Origin: Floccularia luteovirens
Lineage: Eukaryota > Basidiomycota > Agaricomycetes > Agaricales > Squamanitaceae
NCBI GenBank assembly: GCA_009739215.1
Contig: VSJF01000012.1
Location: 248,001-312,000, forward strand
Length of the DNA stretch: 64,000 bases
Direction: 5' to 3'
Numbering within the stretch: position 1 is the first letter of the stretch; every line of letters starts with the position of its first letter. This document shows, one piece after another, positions 23,199 through 34,619 of this stretch. A model generated the notes under the pieces. That model saw nothing but the letters and a program-made list of their open reading frames with translations, did not search any database and had not been told where the DNA came from. Made by a program: the position numbers and the translations under genes.

Positions 23199-25406
23199 AT
23201 GTATCTGAAATCACCATTTCCTGAACTCGAATCGTTGCCTGACGGCAATGCGTATTGGTATATCTTCAAACGCCCTGATCAGAATGCTTGGCGAGACTAT
23301 ACAGTTCATATTGATTCTGCCACCGGGAAGAGAAGGACATTTTCACGATTCCTTGCACGCGTGAATGATGCTATAACAGCTTTGGGTACTCCTGTATCTC
23401 AGGGAGGTCTTGGTCTACGTGGCGAAGATGGTGAAATTATCGGCATTATGGATGATAACTCTATGGTACGAGAAGCAGGAATGACTATTCTTTTTGTCTT
23501 TTCTCATTCATGTAGGACTATATCACTCTAATTAACGCGTGCCTTGCCATAACGACGCCATTGGCTTTGATATCTTCTTATTCAACTGCTTTTGAACTCA
23601 AACATGCGCTTACACTATCGAAAACTACGAGGCTCTTCATTCATTCGAAGCACTTGCCACTTGTGCTGTCAGTTACCAAGGATATTGGAATACCTGCAGA
23701 TAAGATCTATATACTCGATGGGCCCGCTAAGGGACATAGGACTTTTGATGGGATGATAGATGACGTCCGGAGCAAGGGGATGCTACCTGTGGCTGTCCGT
23801 CCAGCAGAAAGAGATACTCTCGCATACCTCGTATTCTCTAGTGGGACAAGCGGGCTGCCAAAAGGTATAAGATCATATGTACCCAACTTGCTTTACATTT
23901 CCTGAAGTTTGGATTCTTTAGCTGTCATGATCAGCCATGGTAATATTATATACTCGCTAGCTCAGTACAAACTGGTACAGACACTGACTGTACAAGCTTC
24001 CACGGTGAGTTTGCAGTTCCATACGGGACTGGAGCCACATATTTACAGATATCAAAATAGCCTCCAGCCTTGAAGAGTCCAGAAGGAATACCAATTAATC
24101 TAGCCTTTCTTCCACTGCACCATACCTACGGGTTGCATACATTTGCTTTTCGAGCATTTATAACTCCAGTCACTTTGGTATTCCTACCAAGATGGAGTAT
24201 TGAAGCAGCGCTTGGTGTCATTAAAAAGTAGGTGACCTCATGTCGAGGCATAAATAACTAACACGCCAGGCAGATATAATGTGACTACATTATCATTGGT
24301 TCCATCTGTCATTCAACAGCTTGTCACCTATCCTCATATTCATAAAGCAGATCTAAGCTCCGTCGCTGCGGTACATAGTGGAGCGGCATACCTTGCACCA
24401 GAGTTGCGTTCTAAGATGGCCAAAATTGCGCCAAAAAATGCCAGGATTGCTGAAGGTACAAATTTTCCTGAAGTTAGGTATACTTCCACTAACTATATAT
24501 CTTCCTATAGGTTATGGGATGTCAGAAACTGTATGAATTTCATACAAGCATGCATCGAATAGTAGATTGATTGATACATAGACTATGACAGCAATTGTGG
24601 AGCCCCAGCTAGGGGTTCTGGGTAGGCGCCATCCGCATGGGTCTACTGGAATTCTATTTCCTGGAATGGAGGCTCGTATTGTACGTGATGATGGTACAGA
24701 AGCGGACTTTAATGAACCCGGAGAACTGTGGTTAAAAGGCCCCATTATCGCGTTGGGATACTGGAATAATGAGAAAGTGACCAAAGAAACTTTCGTCGAT
24801 GGATGGTTACACACTGGGGACAAATTTTTGGTTGACCGCGATCAGAATTTCTTGTAAGTGCCATCTCCAGAGAGCCCGATATATATAGGAATGACGTCGT
24901 ATATTGCATCGGGCGCCAGTTTCGCAGATAGAGCTAAGGTCTATTTATTCTCCTACTATGACATATGAAATATTAACTCTGACAGTAGGATACCTTGAAA
25001 GTCTCCGGATCTCAGGTATCTCCTGTTGAAATAGAAGATGTACTCCTCGCCCATCCACAGAAGCTCATCACAGATGCCTGTGTTGCAGGTGTCAGTGGGG
25101 GTCGAACCTCTGATGAAAAGGTCCCTCGCGCTTGGGTCTCGCTCAGTCCGGTTGGAAAGAAACTGGGAGCTACAGCAAGCATTCGTGAGCTAGAAATCTG
25201 GCATCGGAAAAATTTGAGTAAATATAAATGGTTAAGAGGAGGCATCGAAATTGTCGATCAGGTATAATTGTCTTTTTATTCACTATAACCTTGCTAAACT
25301 GTTATTCCTGCTGCAGATACCCAAGTCTCCAACAGGAAAAACGTTACGAAGAGTGCTACAAGATAAATACGAGGAATCTGTGCGTAAATTACAGAGTAAA
25401 CTGTAG
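23199..25406 (+). CDS. 4-coumarate-CoA ligase-like acyl-CoA synthetase, copy 2 (intact)
   Basis: This is a tandem paralogue of the gene at 20554 with the same exon layout. It starts MYLKSPFPELESLPDGNAYW. Motifs in order: LVFSSGTSGLPKA (intron within), VMISHGN, PLHHTYGLH, VHSGAAYLAPEL, EGYGMSE, GELWLKGPIIALGYWNNE, GWLHTGDKF, SGSQVSPVEIEDVLLAHP, KYKWLRGGIEIVDQ and PKSPTGKTLRRVL with the catalytic Lys. It ends at TAG 25404-25406. The reading frame is uninterrupted in the region where copy 1 is broken. Length, about 580 residues, is normal for the family. No peroxisomal SKL is visible at the C-terminus, which ends in LQSKL; a weak PTS1 cannot be excluded. The substrate cannot be told from sequence. 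Confidence 0.85.
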
Positions 25407-26002
25407 TTTCATTCTTGTATTGTAAAGTGACTGGTTCTGGTGAATATTGATTGAACCGGTTGCATAATATCGAATGGTTATTTTATCCATAGTTTGATGT
25501 ACATTACGGTGTTGAGTGAATCAATATCTCTTGCGCATCTCGGGAGCTTTGCTTTCATGCTGTATACGTATTTAAAGGATGTAAGGTCGGACCCACGCAC
25601 GGCAGAAACTACGATGCAACGAGTTTCATTTAAATAACGAAGTACAGTATAAGTGTCTGACGAGCACAAAAATCGCTAATCAAGCTTTCAAATTCCACAC
25701 GTGAACAATCTAAACAGCACACAGCGGCTGCAGTGCTGATAGTTTTGCGAAAAATTATGTATCCTCCTCCCTTTCAAGCCATAGTCACAAATCAAAGTTT
25801 GCGCAGAGGCGGTTGAACACATCCCTATTAGGTTCCACAGCAAGAGGTCGATTAATCAAGCGCTCGTTGGGGTACAAAAAATTTTTGCAACTACTGTATA
25901 GACATTTGATGAAACGCCATATTTTCCCATTCCGCCATCCCCTTAAGTGATCTGATAGTGTTTCAGAAAGCTACCCACATATCGAGACTTACTATCGTTA
26001 TT

Positions 26003-27272
26003 ATGAGATTTCCACTTGAAGTAACGACCATTATACTCAACTTCACTGACGGGATAGATGATCTCTTGAATCTGCGGCTTTCATGCACTGCATTTCGACG
26101 CATTGTTACACCCAAGGCATTCAGCACCGTCACCGTAACTTCGTTGGCCGGAAGCGCTGAAAAATGTAGAAACATCCAAGGATCGGCCCAAATCGCACGA
26201 TATGTGCAGAAACTTGTGTTTAACGAAGAAGGTGGTGATGAACCACTCGGAACTTTTGTACTATACCATGGTCAACAAGGTTGGTAGCTGTTTTCAAGTC
26301 TCCAGAATAACATTGGTGCTAACAACATATGTTCTCAGGTCATGATGATATGGATGACACCATTCAATGTTTCACACGTCTTGATGCCTTTCCTGCCTTG
26401 ACAACTCTCGCATTATACTTTTATGGTCCATATGAAGATGGTTGCCCATATGAGATACCCAACGAACGTCATCCAAAAACGGCACTGCAGCTTGCTTTAC
26501 TCGAAAAATTATTTATGAAATCTATCAGACCACCTTCATTAAACACTTTCATACTGCACAACATCATCCCCTCCCCAGTTCCTACTCATTGGCGATCGTC
26601 TAACTTTCGCGAATTTATGAGGCCCATTAACAGATTTTCTATTTCCGGCTTATCATGTGGTGACCATTCTGCACACTACTCATGTGCCCCAGTTTGTAAG
26701 TTTTTGGACAGAAACATTATACGCCATCCTCGAGCCAGCGACTTCTCTCATTTCATTGTCAATCAGGAGCTACAGCGCTCCTATATGTGGACTATATTCG
26801 ATGATCATCGGATTAGATGATTGGACTAATCTGACATTTCCTAATCTCACCTCTCTCGTTCTCCGAAATCTCATCTTGGGGACGGATAATTCTGGTGTTG
26901 TTCCTTTCATCCGTCGTCACAGATCTACACTCCAGGAGCTTGTGCTCGCCGGGTGTTCTTTGAGCACGGAAGAGGAGGCAGCCCCTCCATTTATATGGTC
27001 ATATTTCTGGCGCGAACTGGAGCGTGATTTCAAGCTGACCAAGTTGGTGGCTTATTCGTCCTGAGAACGAGTCTGATCTAACCGACGAAATCAACGAGAG
27101 CAACGATCTGCGGACTTACACCCTCGTGCGTGAATCAGGGAACTATGACGTGGATCCTGAGGACACTGAAGAATGCGAAGAAGAAGATCTGGCTGCGCTG
27201 AACGGCTTACAGGAAAGTATTCGTATACGGAATCAGCAACGCAATAATGTACACTTGGATACAGGCATATAA
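26003..27272 (+). pseudogene. Agaricomycete F-box / LRR-like protein gene with two frame breaks
   Basis: It begins MRFPLEVTTIILNFTDGIDD, an F-box-like start (LPxE...I...L-x-C-x-x-F, here LRLSCTAFRRIV). An intron at about 26272-26338 joins it to HDDMDDTIQCFTRLDAFPAL, typical of the basidiomycete F-box proteins that follow the box with leucine-rich segments. Near 26650-26700 the conserved reading moves from one frame to another (to FWTETLYAILEPATSLISL). Near 27061 it shifts again (from AYSS to RPENESDLTDEIN), reaching a stop at 27270-27272. No plausible introns explain the shifts. It is probably a decayed gene, unless the assembly has indels here. Such proteins act as SCF ubiquitin-ligase adaptors, and their targets are unknown. 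Confidence 0.6.
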
Positions 27273-28309
27273 GTATGTTTTATTACTGATTTCTTCACCC
27301 TCTATCTCTTTTATTGATTTGTATGTATTTTATTGGTATGTTGTGGTTTCGTACTTACAGAATCGAGTTTCTTTGAGACCGACGCAGTAGCTAATGCGGA
27401 GCTACATATACTGGGTATATTTCTTACAATTCTCACCTACGTGGTTCACCAATTTATAGGATAAGCTTGCATATACTGAGCTTTAAATGTAATCAGCCTG
27501 AATATTTTGGCTCATAATCGGTGACCTGTTCTTATCTCAAAAAGCCGCGCTCATCGTACTCATGATCACTGAATTGCGACGAGTGATTATCGGTATAGCA
27601 GAAAGTTCGTCTAACTTTATGTATAATAGAGTGTTAGTGATATTGAGTCCTAAATATAGAACCCATACATTTACGGTGTCCAACATCGATCATGTCATTC
27701 AACCCTGTCCCGAGCCATAAACTACGAAATGGACATAGATTCGCAAAAAATTTATTTGGACAGGTATGTAGGATGCACCTGCCATCTATACCGTCCTATC
27801 CGTAGTTAGATACCCCGAGTTCATGACCAATGTTATGCTTCCGATTTTCCTCCAACACACAGCACCAAGTACTGCGTGCTGCGTGCTGCGTGTTAACGGT
27901 TCCGTGACCTAGCAGCTATTCATATGGCTACACGTCGCGTGTTCAGGTGGACCTTGGAGTGGGTTTTCATAGTGGCTTCGTGGCGTACACAATGCAGGAC
28001 CAAGACTGTCAAGTTGTTTCACCTCTCTTGCGTTTCTAGTATTGCGGGCATAATGACCATTTCTGCGCAGCATGGAAGTTGGGTGGAACAATGGAACCTG
28101 TGGCTGTGTAATGTAGAGGTCAGGGTTGTGAATGCGACTCGGATGCGAGCAAAACAGTGACCGCAGCCGTGGAGCACAATACACCCTTTCAAGTGGAACT
28201 GCAGGACACTCCACCCAGCTTAAACCCCTCCTTTTCATTTTTTATATTTCGTATCATTGAAACTACTCCCTTTCATCCTTCGCGTCTCTAACAACTTTCT
28301 GAATCATTA

Positions 28310-29942
28310 ATGCCTCGGAATTCTAATATTCTTTCCATCCCAATATTCTCGCAGGCTATTCTTATTCTTGTACTATCACAGATACTTAAACCTACAGTCG
28401 CACATGTTGCTGCATGGCACAAGGGGATGTACTGCCTGAACGGAACGACGCCTGGTAAAGAGGATCAAAACACAAATGCTGTAGCTGTGCCACTCTATAA
28501 GGTAGATATTCTTGTAATATCCTTGATGTATCAGTGGAGGTGCTAATTATATTTTCGTGTAGCTGTCGAAGAAAGACTGGTGGTTCCACCATGTTGATGG
28601 GGTGTGTTCGATGGCAATTCATTGTCAATTTAATGTTCCTCACCCCCGATATTTTCACTATAGTGTGATGAATTACCACCTGATAAGAATGACTTTCTTG
28701 AGTTGTGAGTACTTCCCTTGTTTATTTCAGAACTTGAATGTAACCATTTTCACAGACCGAATCAAGGAACTTTCACAGTTGAACTCGCTACAAATCGAGC
28801 TTTCACCACTCTTTCTTACGATGGCAAAAATGCTGCAAAATATCTAGATGGAAAAGACCATCCTGGCCTTGGAGAAACGAATGAAGGAAAAAGTGACGAC
28901 GGATGTATAATAACACCGAACAGTTGGCATTCCGCACCATCATCAATTTATAGATGTTGACAACAGTTTAGTACATACACAGAATGAGAGCATGGCTGCT
29001 GGCACGGCCTTTGCAATATCATATACCTCGGATCTATCAAGTGTCACCACAGACAATCTTGTAGTATTCACCACCCTTTATCAGTGGGTGTCGCTTTTGT
29101 TCCTATATACTTATTGTGACCATCACTATCATAGCACACCCTGGTATCGTCTCGCATCATATTCTGTTCCAGACCTTCCTGCGTGCCCCAAAGGCGGTTG
29201 TATTTGTGCTGTATGTATATTGTGATCGTCTCTTGTGACGACTAAGAGGCTAACAAGCAGTTTCTATTTTAGTGGGGCTGGGTGCGTGTTTACTTGCGGC
29301 TAACCTGTAACACCTAATGATTTTGTGCTAAATTTAGGTTCCAAACGGGTTCGTCTTATAAGGTTGATCAACTTCTTTTGGGTGGCTCTGACAGACAGAT
29401 CATTTGTTCATTAGATGTGGGGAGCCGAACATGTACATGCAAGGCTTCAGATGCCGTGTAACCGGAAATACTGGTGCTAGGGCGGTTGGTCGAGCTAAAC
29501 CTGCTGCTTGGTGTGAGGATGATTCATCGAATTGCGTTGATGGCCCAAAGCAGGTAAGTATGAGAAAAACCCAGTATTTTACGTTTATAATTATTACTTA
29601 TCCTTCATAGATAATAGCTTGGAATCAACTAGAAGGGAACAACATTGAGGTCTCGGGATATGATCTTTCAGGTTCTCCACGGTCTCCGGGATATAACTCC
29701 CAACTTGGTTTCTTAAATGGTATGTCGCTCAGCATCATCAGGAAAGTGGGTGATAACCGGCCGATTTTCTACACATAGGGGCACAAAATGATATCTTTCT
29801 TGCGCCAGGAACAGCACAGCCAACGTACGTCGCTCCCACACCAACACCAACCAAGAGCGGAGCAAAACAGACTGTTTCTTCTACTCGCCTGATTGTTTGG
29901 CTCATTTTGTCGGTCACGACTGTCGTTCTGAGCTCCTGCTAA
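28310..29942 (+). CDS. AA14-like lytic polysaccharide monooxygenase, copy 1 (GPI-type tail)
   Basis: The signal peptide (about 30 residues) ends ...KPTVA and the mature chain would begin [14 protein letters not shown]. An N-terminal histidine is needed for the copper histidine brace of LPMOs. Later exons give [11 protein letters not shown] (candidate second histidine), [79 protein letters not shown] and the remainder to TAA at 29940-29942. At least eight exons with short introns are needed. The C-terminus [15 protein letters not shown] is hydrophobic and follows a Thr/Pro-rich stretch, as in GPI-anchor signals. The family assignment rests on recalled AA14 sequence features; these enzymes have been linked to oxidative attack on xylan. 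Secretion and cell-wall attachment are likely. Confidence 0.7.
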
Positions 29943-30403
29943 TTTAAATCTATACGTATTGGTTATAATCGGTATATATGAGTTTTAGTCTTCGTGAGGT
30001 ATCTGTGTAACTACTATAGTATGCACGTACTTATTTTAGAATGTCTGTTTAATTTATCGGCAAGTGCCGGTTGGCTCTTTGCGTTTTCTCTATTTGATCC
30101 ATTTTCTTTTTATGCATAACTTTAGCTTGCAAAGTGAATGTGAAACTCAAATGTGTTAGAACACTCCATACATCTCATGTGCGCGCTCTTATCAAACGCA
30201 AGAACTTCCTTACCATCAAGAAAAGAAGCACATAACGGTGTGATGATTGTTTGAGAAATTTGTTCATCATATGCCAGTTAATTATAGGCTCTTATCAACT
30301 GCATTACAACACTCTATAGTATCCAACCCAACTTGAAGCTTTCCAGTCCTGTCTGGATCCTGTCGAGGCCAAATTCACTTTTAGGGCCAGGTTGCCGCTG
30401 CAG

Positions 30404-31722
30404 ATGTCTGTAGTGATAATTGACGATAGGAATCCAGCACTGGTTCTATCTATGTCTGCGACAGGTGAGAGTGAATGGTTTTCCAGTGGCACAGATATGG
30501 AATACAACCGTACGACGTCGCTGGCTCGAATTATTGGTGCAACAGCAAGAATAACCTTTCTCGGTAAATTGATAACCTGGATATTTCATTTAACTGAATC
30601 ATTGAATGCGCATGTAGGAACCTCCGTAGGTGTCTATGGCACAATTGCATTGGACAGTTCGCCTACATCTGCGTATAGCATTGACGGGGGGTCGTCCGTA
30701 TCATTCACTACTGAAATTTCTACGTCCATCCGGTACTCTCAGAAGTTTTATCAGTCGGATATTCTAAACCTAGGGCAGCATACACTCATCATAACGAACA
30801 CAGGAGGAGACCAGTATTGGCTAGACTTCTTGATGGTTACTACAGCGACAGTAGACCCTCAGTCCCCACCCCCGCCCCCACCCTCGCCCTCACCTCCAAC
30901 CAAAATCACAACCTCCGACGATCCACCCAATACTGCCACCTTTGCCTTTACCTCGTCTCCACCCCCACAAACTCCATCTCCCAACACACCGACGTCCACT
31001 GCTCCTGCTGTGGCTGGACAGATAACCTCATCTACGAATTCTCTTCTAACCTTTACTTCCCAACTCGCAACACCCAGTATTACATCGCATATCTCACAAC
31101 TTGGGGTAACTTCACCATCCATTTTTCCTGTTTCCCCATCCCTAAGCCTAAGTTCTGGTTTAACTGTAATATCCAGCGCGTCTGCATCCCCAGCTATTAG
31201 TCAGGCAGCAAGCAATGGTGAGGTTGGCAGCCACAATACCATACCAACAGCAGCCATTGCCGGGGGTGTGGTTGGAGGACTTGTTGTCTTGGGCATTTTC
31301 ATACTATCTCTGTATTATTATTTCAGGCGTCGGCCAAGCAAGGGTGTGGCATCAGTCCACCCTTTCTACAGCGTTACCAGAACAACTGAACGTACGTTCT
31401 TACGTGTTTCCACTTACTTCGAAATCATTGATAGCTTATATCAGATCAAAGAAATAGTATTGTTGGCCATCTTCATCTATCTTCATCTGGCATGGCAGTG
31501 ATACCACCATTTGTGGAGTCGATAACACCAGTCGGTAAAAGACAACAATTTGGATTGAATCAAACATCAGGTCAAGATATAACTAATCACTTACAGTCCA
31601 CGTCTCCCCAGTACAATGGCTCTCCAAGTGTTTCAGGCAATTTTGACCCGATCAATCATTCCCATGGGACAGAAATTGGCACTGCCAGCCCTCCAGCTTA
31701 TAACACTTTAACTGGACATTGA
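30404..31722 (+). CDS. Single-pass membrane protein with Pro/Ser/Thr-rich stalk, unknown
   Basis: The visible N-terminal part (SVVIIDDRNPALVLSMSATG, then LGTSVGVYGTIALDSSPTSA and ILNLGQHTLIITNTGGDQYW) looks like the beta-sandwich ectodomain seen in many agaricomycete surface proteins. A stalk rich in Pro, Ser and Thr (about 30855-31210) follows, then the membrane segment AIAGGVVGGLVVLGIFILSL with basic RRRPSK after it, giving an outside-in topology. A cytoplasmic tail follows through an intron at about 31390-31498 and ends NTLTGH at 31722. No signal peptide is visible at the ATG 30404, so an upstream exon is likely missing from the model. It lies between the two AA14-like genes. Function is unknown. 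Confidence 0.6.
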
Positions 31723-32980
31723 CCGTATAATTTCGGGAGATGTTTTTATAACATAATTATGACGGACAGAGATAATTAGCACAATTAATGACAACCCTAG
31801 GTTTGTGTTATAATAGTACCCATCCATCTGAACTGTCAGAATTCGAAGCCAATTGTGGACGTGACAAATATGTGACACAAATTTTCAAACTATATTGCTC
31901 AATGACCCGACGACATCATGATTCAGACCGGAAACTCAACAATTTTCTCACATACTGCCAGTAGAACAGAATTGGGAAGGCGGCAAGATCCAGTGTGACG
32001 ATGTGTCTTTCAGGTTGGCTGTTATTAATTCATTAACGAGTTGGCAAGAATAAGGAAGTATGCGGTTGACATACCGGTTCTTGTTGATCCCGGTAAAATT
32101 CTCTTTACCCTTAGTTGCGATTCATCCGAACCTTCATTGTTCATGTCTTCAGGTAAGCCAAAAAAAAATACTGACCGTGTCACCTAGACTATGAAGCAAA
32201 ATCATGTCTGTCAACCACTGCTCGGATGTTTAATAGTTTAGTGCTTTCAACGTTCTACTATTATATTACTTTCTTATCGTGAGTCCGATTTTATAGTTCG
32301 TCTAACAGAATGTTAATCAATATATGACAAACTCTTTATTCCAATTAGATAACAATGTGTCATTATCCAGGGTAATAACTAGTATTGAGGTGAACGTGTA
32401 ACTCCAATTTTCGCCATATGTACAGGCTTGCAGGTGTTCTGTACGCATGAGCGAGTTTTTGGAAGTATAAAATGGAAAAGGAAATCGTTATCTGGCGCCA
32501 GCATATCCAATGTGCTTGACATGAACCTATAAGATTCGACTTTTTTCCGAATCTATAACAACCGAGTTTCGAGGTTAGGCATTGTATGTTCTGGAAAACG
32601 TACTGTAAGTAATGCCATCATTTGCATATTATAGCTTTTGGTAGCAATCTGTTGAATGTATATGATCCGTAGGATGATTGTGAGAATTGAACATTACAAC
32701 TGACAATCGTTGTCTATGCCCATGCAGTATGTTATTGTTATTCAGGGACGGAACGCGGTTGTGTCCTTTCTTTGCTCGGAGGCGAGGAACGCTATGACGC
32801 ATTGTATAGCAGGCACGTTCAAACTGTTCAATTCTTATCATGGCCAAGAGGCGGGTCGCGTCGTCGCTACCTTCTGTTTTTTTTACACCTTCGTCCTGCC
32901 AGTTAAATACTGGACCCTCCATTGTGTCTCATCAGTAACAGCCACTTCCTCTCCATCTATATTGCTGGTTCCAGTTACTG
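31723..32980. other. Intergenic, 1.26 kb
   Basis: No convincing gene was found. Several short frames on both strands lack motifs. The right end is the promoter of the second AA14-like gene. Confidence 0.45.
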
Positions 32981-34614
32981 ATGTACACCATGTTCTGCAA
33001 TGCCGATGCGTTGTTCCCCACGAAAATTACGAAGATTATTTTGGGTTTTGTCGTACTGAGTACACTTATTAATCGTGCGGTTGCTCATGTAGCAGCATGG
33101 CATCCTGCGATGTACTGCCTTGACGGACCAACTGGTAAAAGAGATTTGAATGCTAATGCTATGACAAAACCACTGTACCAAGTAAGTAACTTGATATGTT
33201 TCTGAGCATTTGGAAAGTGGATATTAATTACTACTAGCTCTCAAGAAAAGATTGGTGGTTCCATCATGTTGATAAAGTGAGTTAAGGTTTTCACAATCGC
33301 AGGCTTTATTATCTTTATAATCTGTTCATAAGTGCGATGAATTTCCTCCAGCGGATGGCCAGTTTCTCGATTTGTGAGTATTAAATTGTTGGATTCGGTT
33401 CACATTCTAAAATTTTTGGAAGGCCGAATCAAGGAAGTTTCACAGTCGAACTTGCTACAAACCGAGCTTTTACTACACTCTCTTTCAACGGAGAGTATAC
33501 TGGGAAATTTCCAGATGGTGAGGAACACCCTAGGTCTGGGAGAAACAAATGAAGGAAAAAATAAGGAAGGGTGTATAATCGATCCAAATTGTATGGTTTC
33601 TCCTTCAAAAACTATCACCACAAGGAAATTAACAAAAAATTAGTACATACCCAGAATGAAACAATGGCTGCTGGCACAGCCTTTGCAATTTCATATACCT
33701 CAGATCTATCTAAGGTTACTATGGAAAATCTGGTGGTTTTCACCACCTTGTATCAGTAAGTTTTAATTGATTTACGTCATTCCGATCATTTGTATTAATT
33801 TTTGATTAGCACGCCTTGGGTTCGTTTGGCGACATACTCGGTTCCAGACCTTCCTGCGTGTCCTCCGGGTGGATGTATTTGCGCCGTGAGTTTGAAATAA
33901 TCCTTCTCTTTGTAAATACAATACTGACAGCTGGTATTTTAGTGGGGCTGGGTATGTAATTTTCTCTGGAGGTAACGACGCAACTAAGGATTTTGACGAT
34001 TGATCATTTTGCCGAAACATGATAGGTTCCTAATGGGTTCGTCATATTGCGTTAATTCCCTCTTTAAGTATTCTGATATCAGAATCAGATGTGGCGAGCC
34101 AAATATGTACATGGGGGGGTATAGATGTCGTGTAACTGGAAAAACTGGCCGAAGGGCTGTCGGTCCTGCTAAGCCGGCTGTCTGGTGTGAGGATGACCAG
34201 GTCAAAGTGCGTTAAAGGCCCAAAGCAAGTAAGTCGTATAGAAATTGCAAGCCAATAGTTCACGTTTGAACTCACATATATCCTACTCAGATAATTGCCT
34301 GGCATCAACTCGAAGGAAATAATATCGATGTGTCTGGGTATGATTTATCGGGTTCTCCACGTTCTCCAGCATATAATTCTAAACTTGGATTTTCAAACGG
34401 TATTTGATATTGCTTGTTCCTTTGCAGTACATTAAACCATCCCGTATCTCCAGGTGCACAGAATGATATTTTCCTTAGAGACGGAACGGCGCAATCAGTG
34501 AACGTCGCTGCTCGTTCTTCCCTCCCGAGTTACAGCGGAGGTGTCTCTCTGCACAGTGATTATTCCATGTTGGGGTTATTTTGCATAGTTACGATCTTCA
34601 TCGCTAGCTTGTAA
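32981..34614 (+). pseudogene. AA14-like LPMO, copy 2, with two one-base frame breaks
   Basis: It is parallel to copy 1: a signal peptide, then HVAAWHPAMYCLDGPTG with the histidine first in the mature chain, [83 protein letters not shown] and the C-terminal part ending at about 34614. Near 33530 the expected [11 protein letters not shown] is reached only if an A in ...CACCCTAGGTC... is removed. Near 34200 the expected SKCVKGPKQ needs one G removed after GATGACCAG. Without both corrections the protein stops early. Its status is either a recent pseudogene or base-call error. Confidence 0.65.
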
Positions 34615-34619
34615 TTAGG

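Noticed and set aside
30859..31122. Minus-strand Gly/Val-rich ORF
   Set aside because: It is antisense to the Pro-rich stalk of the membrane protein.
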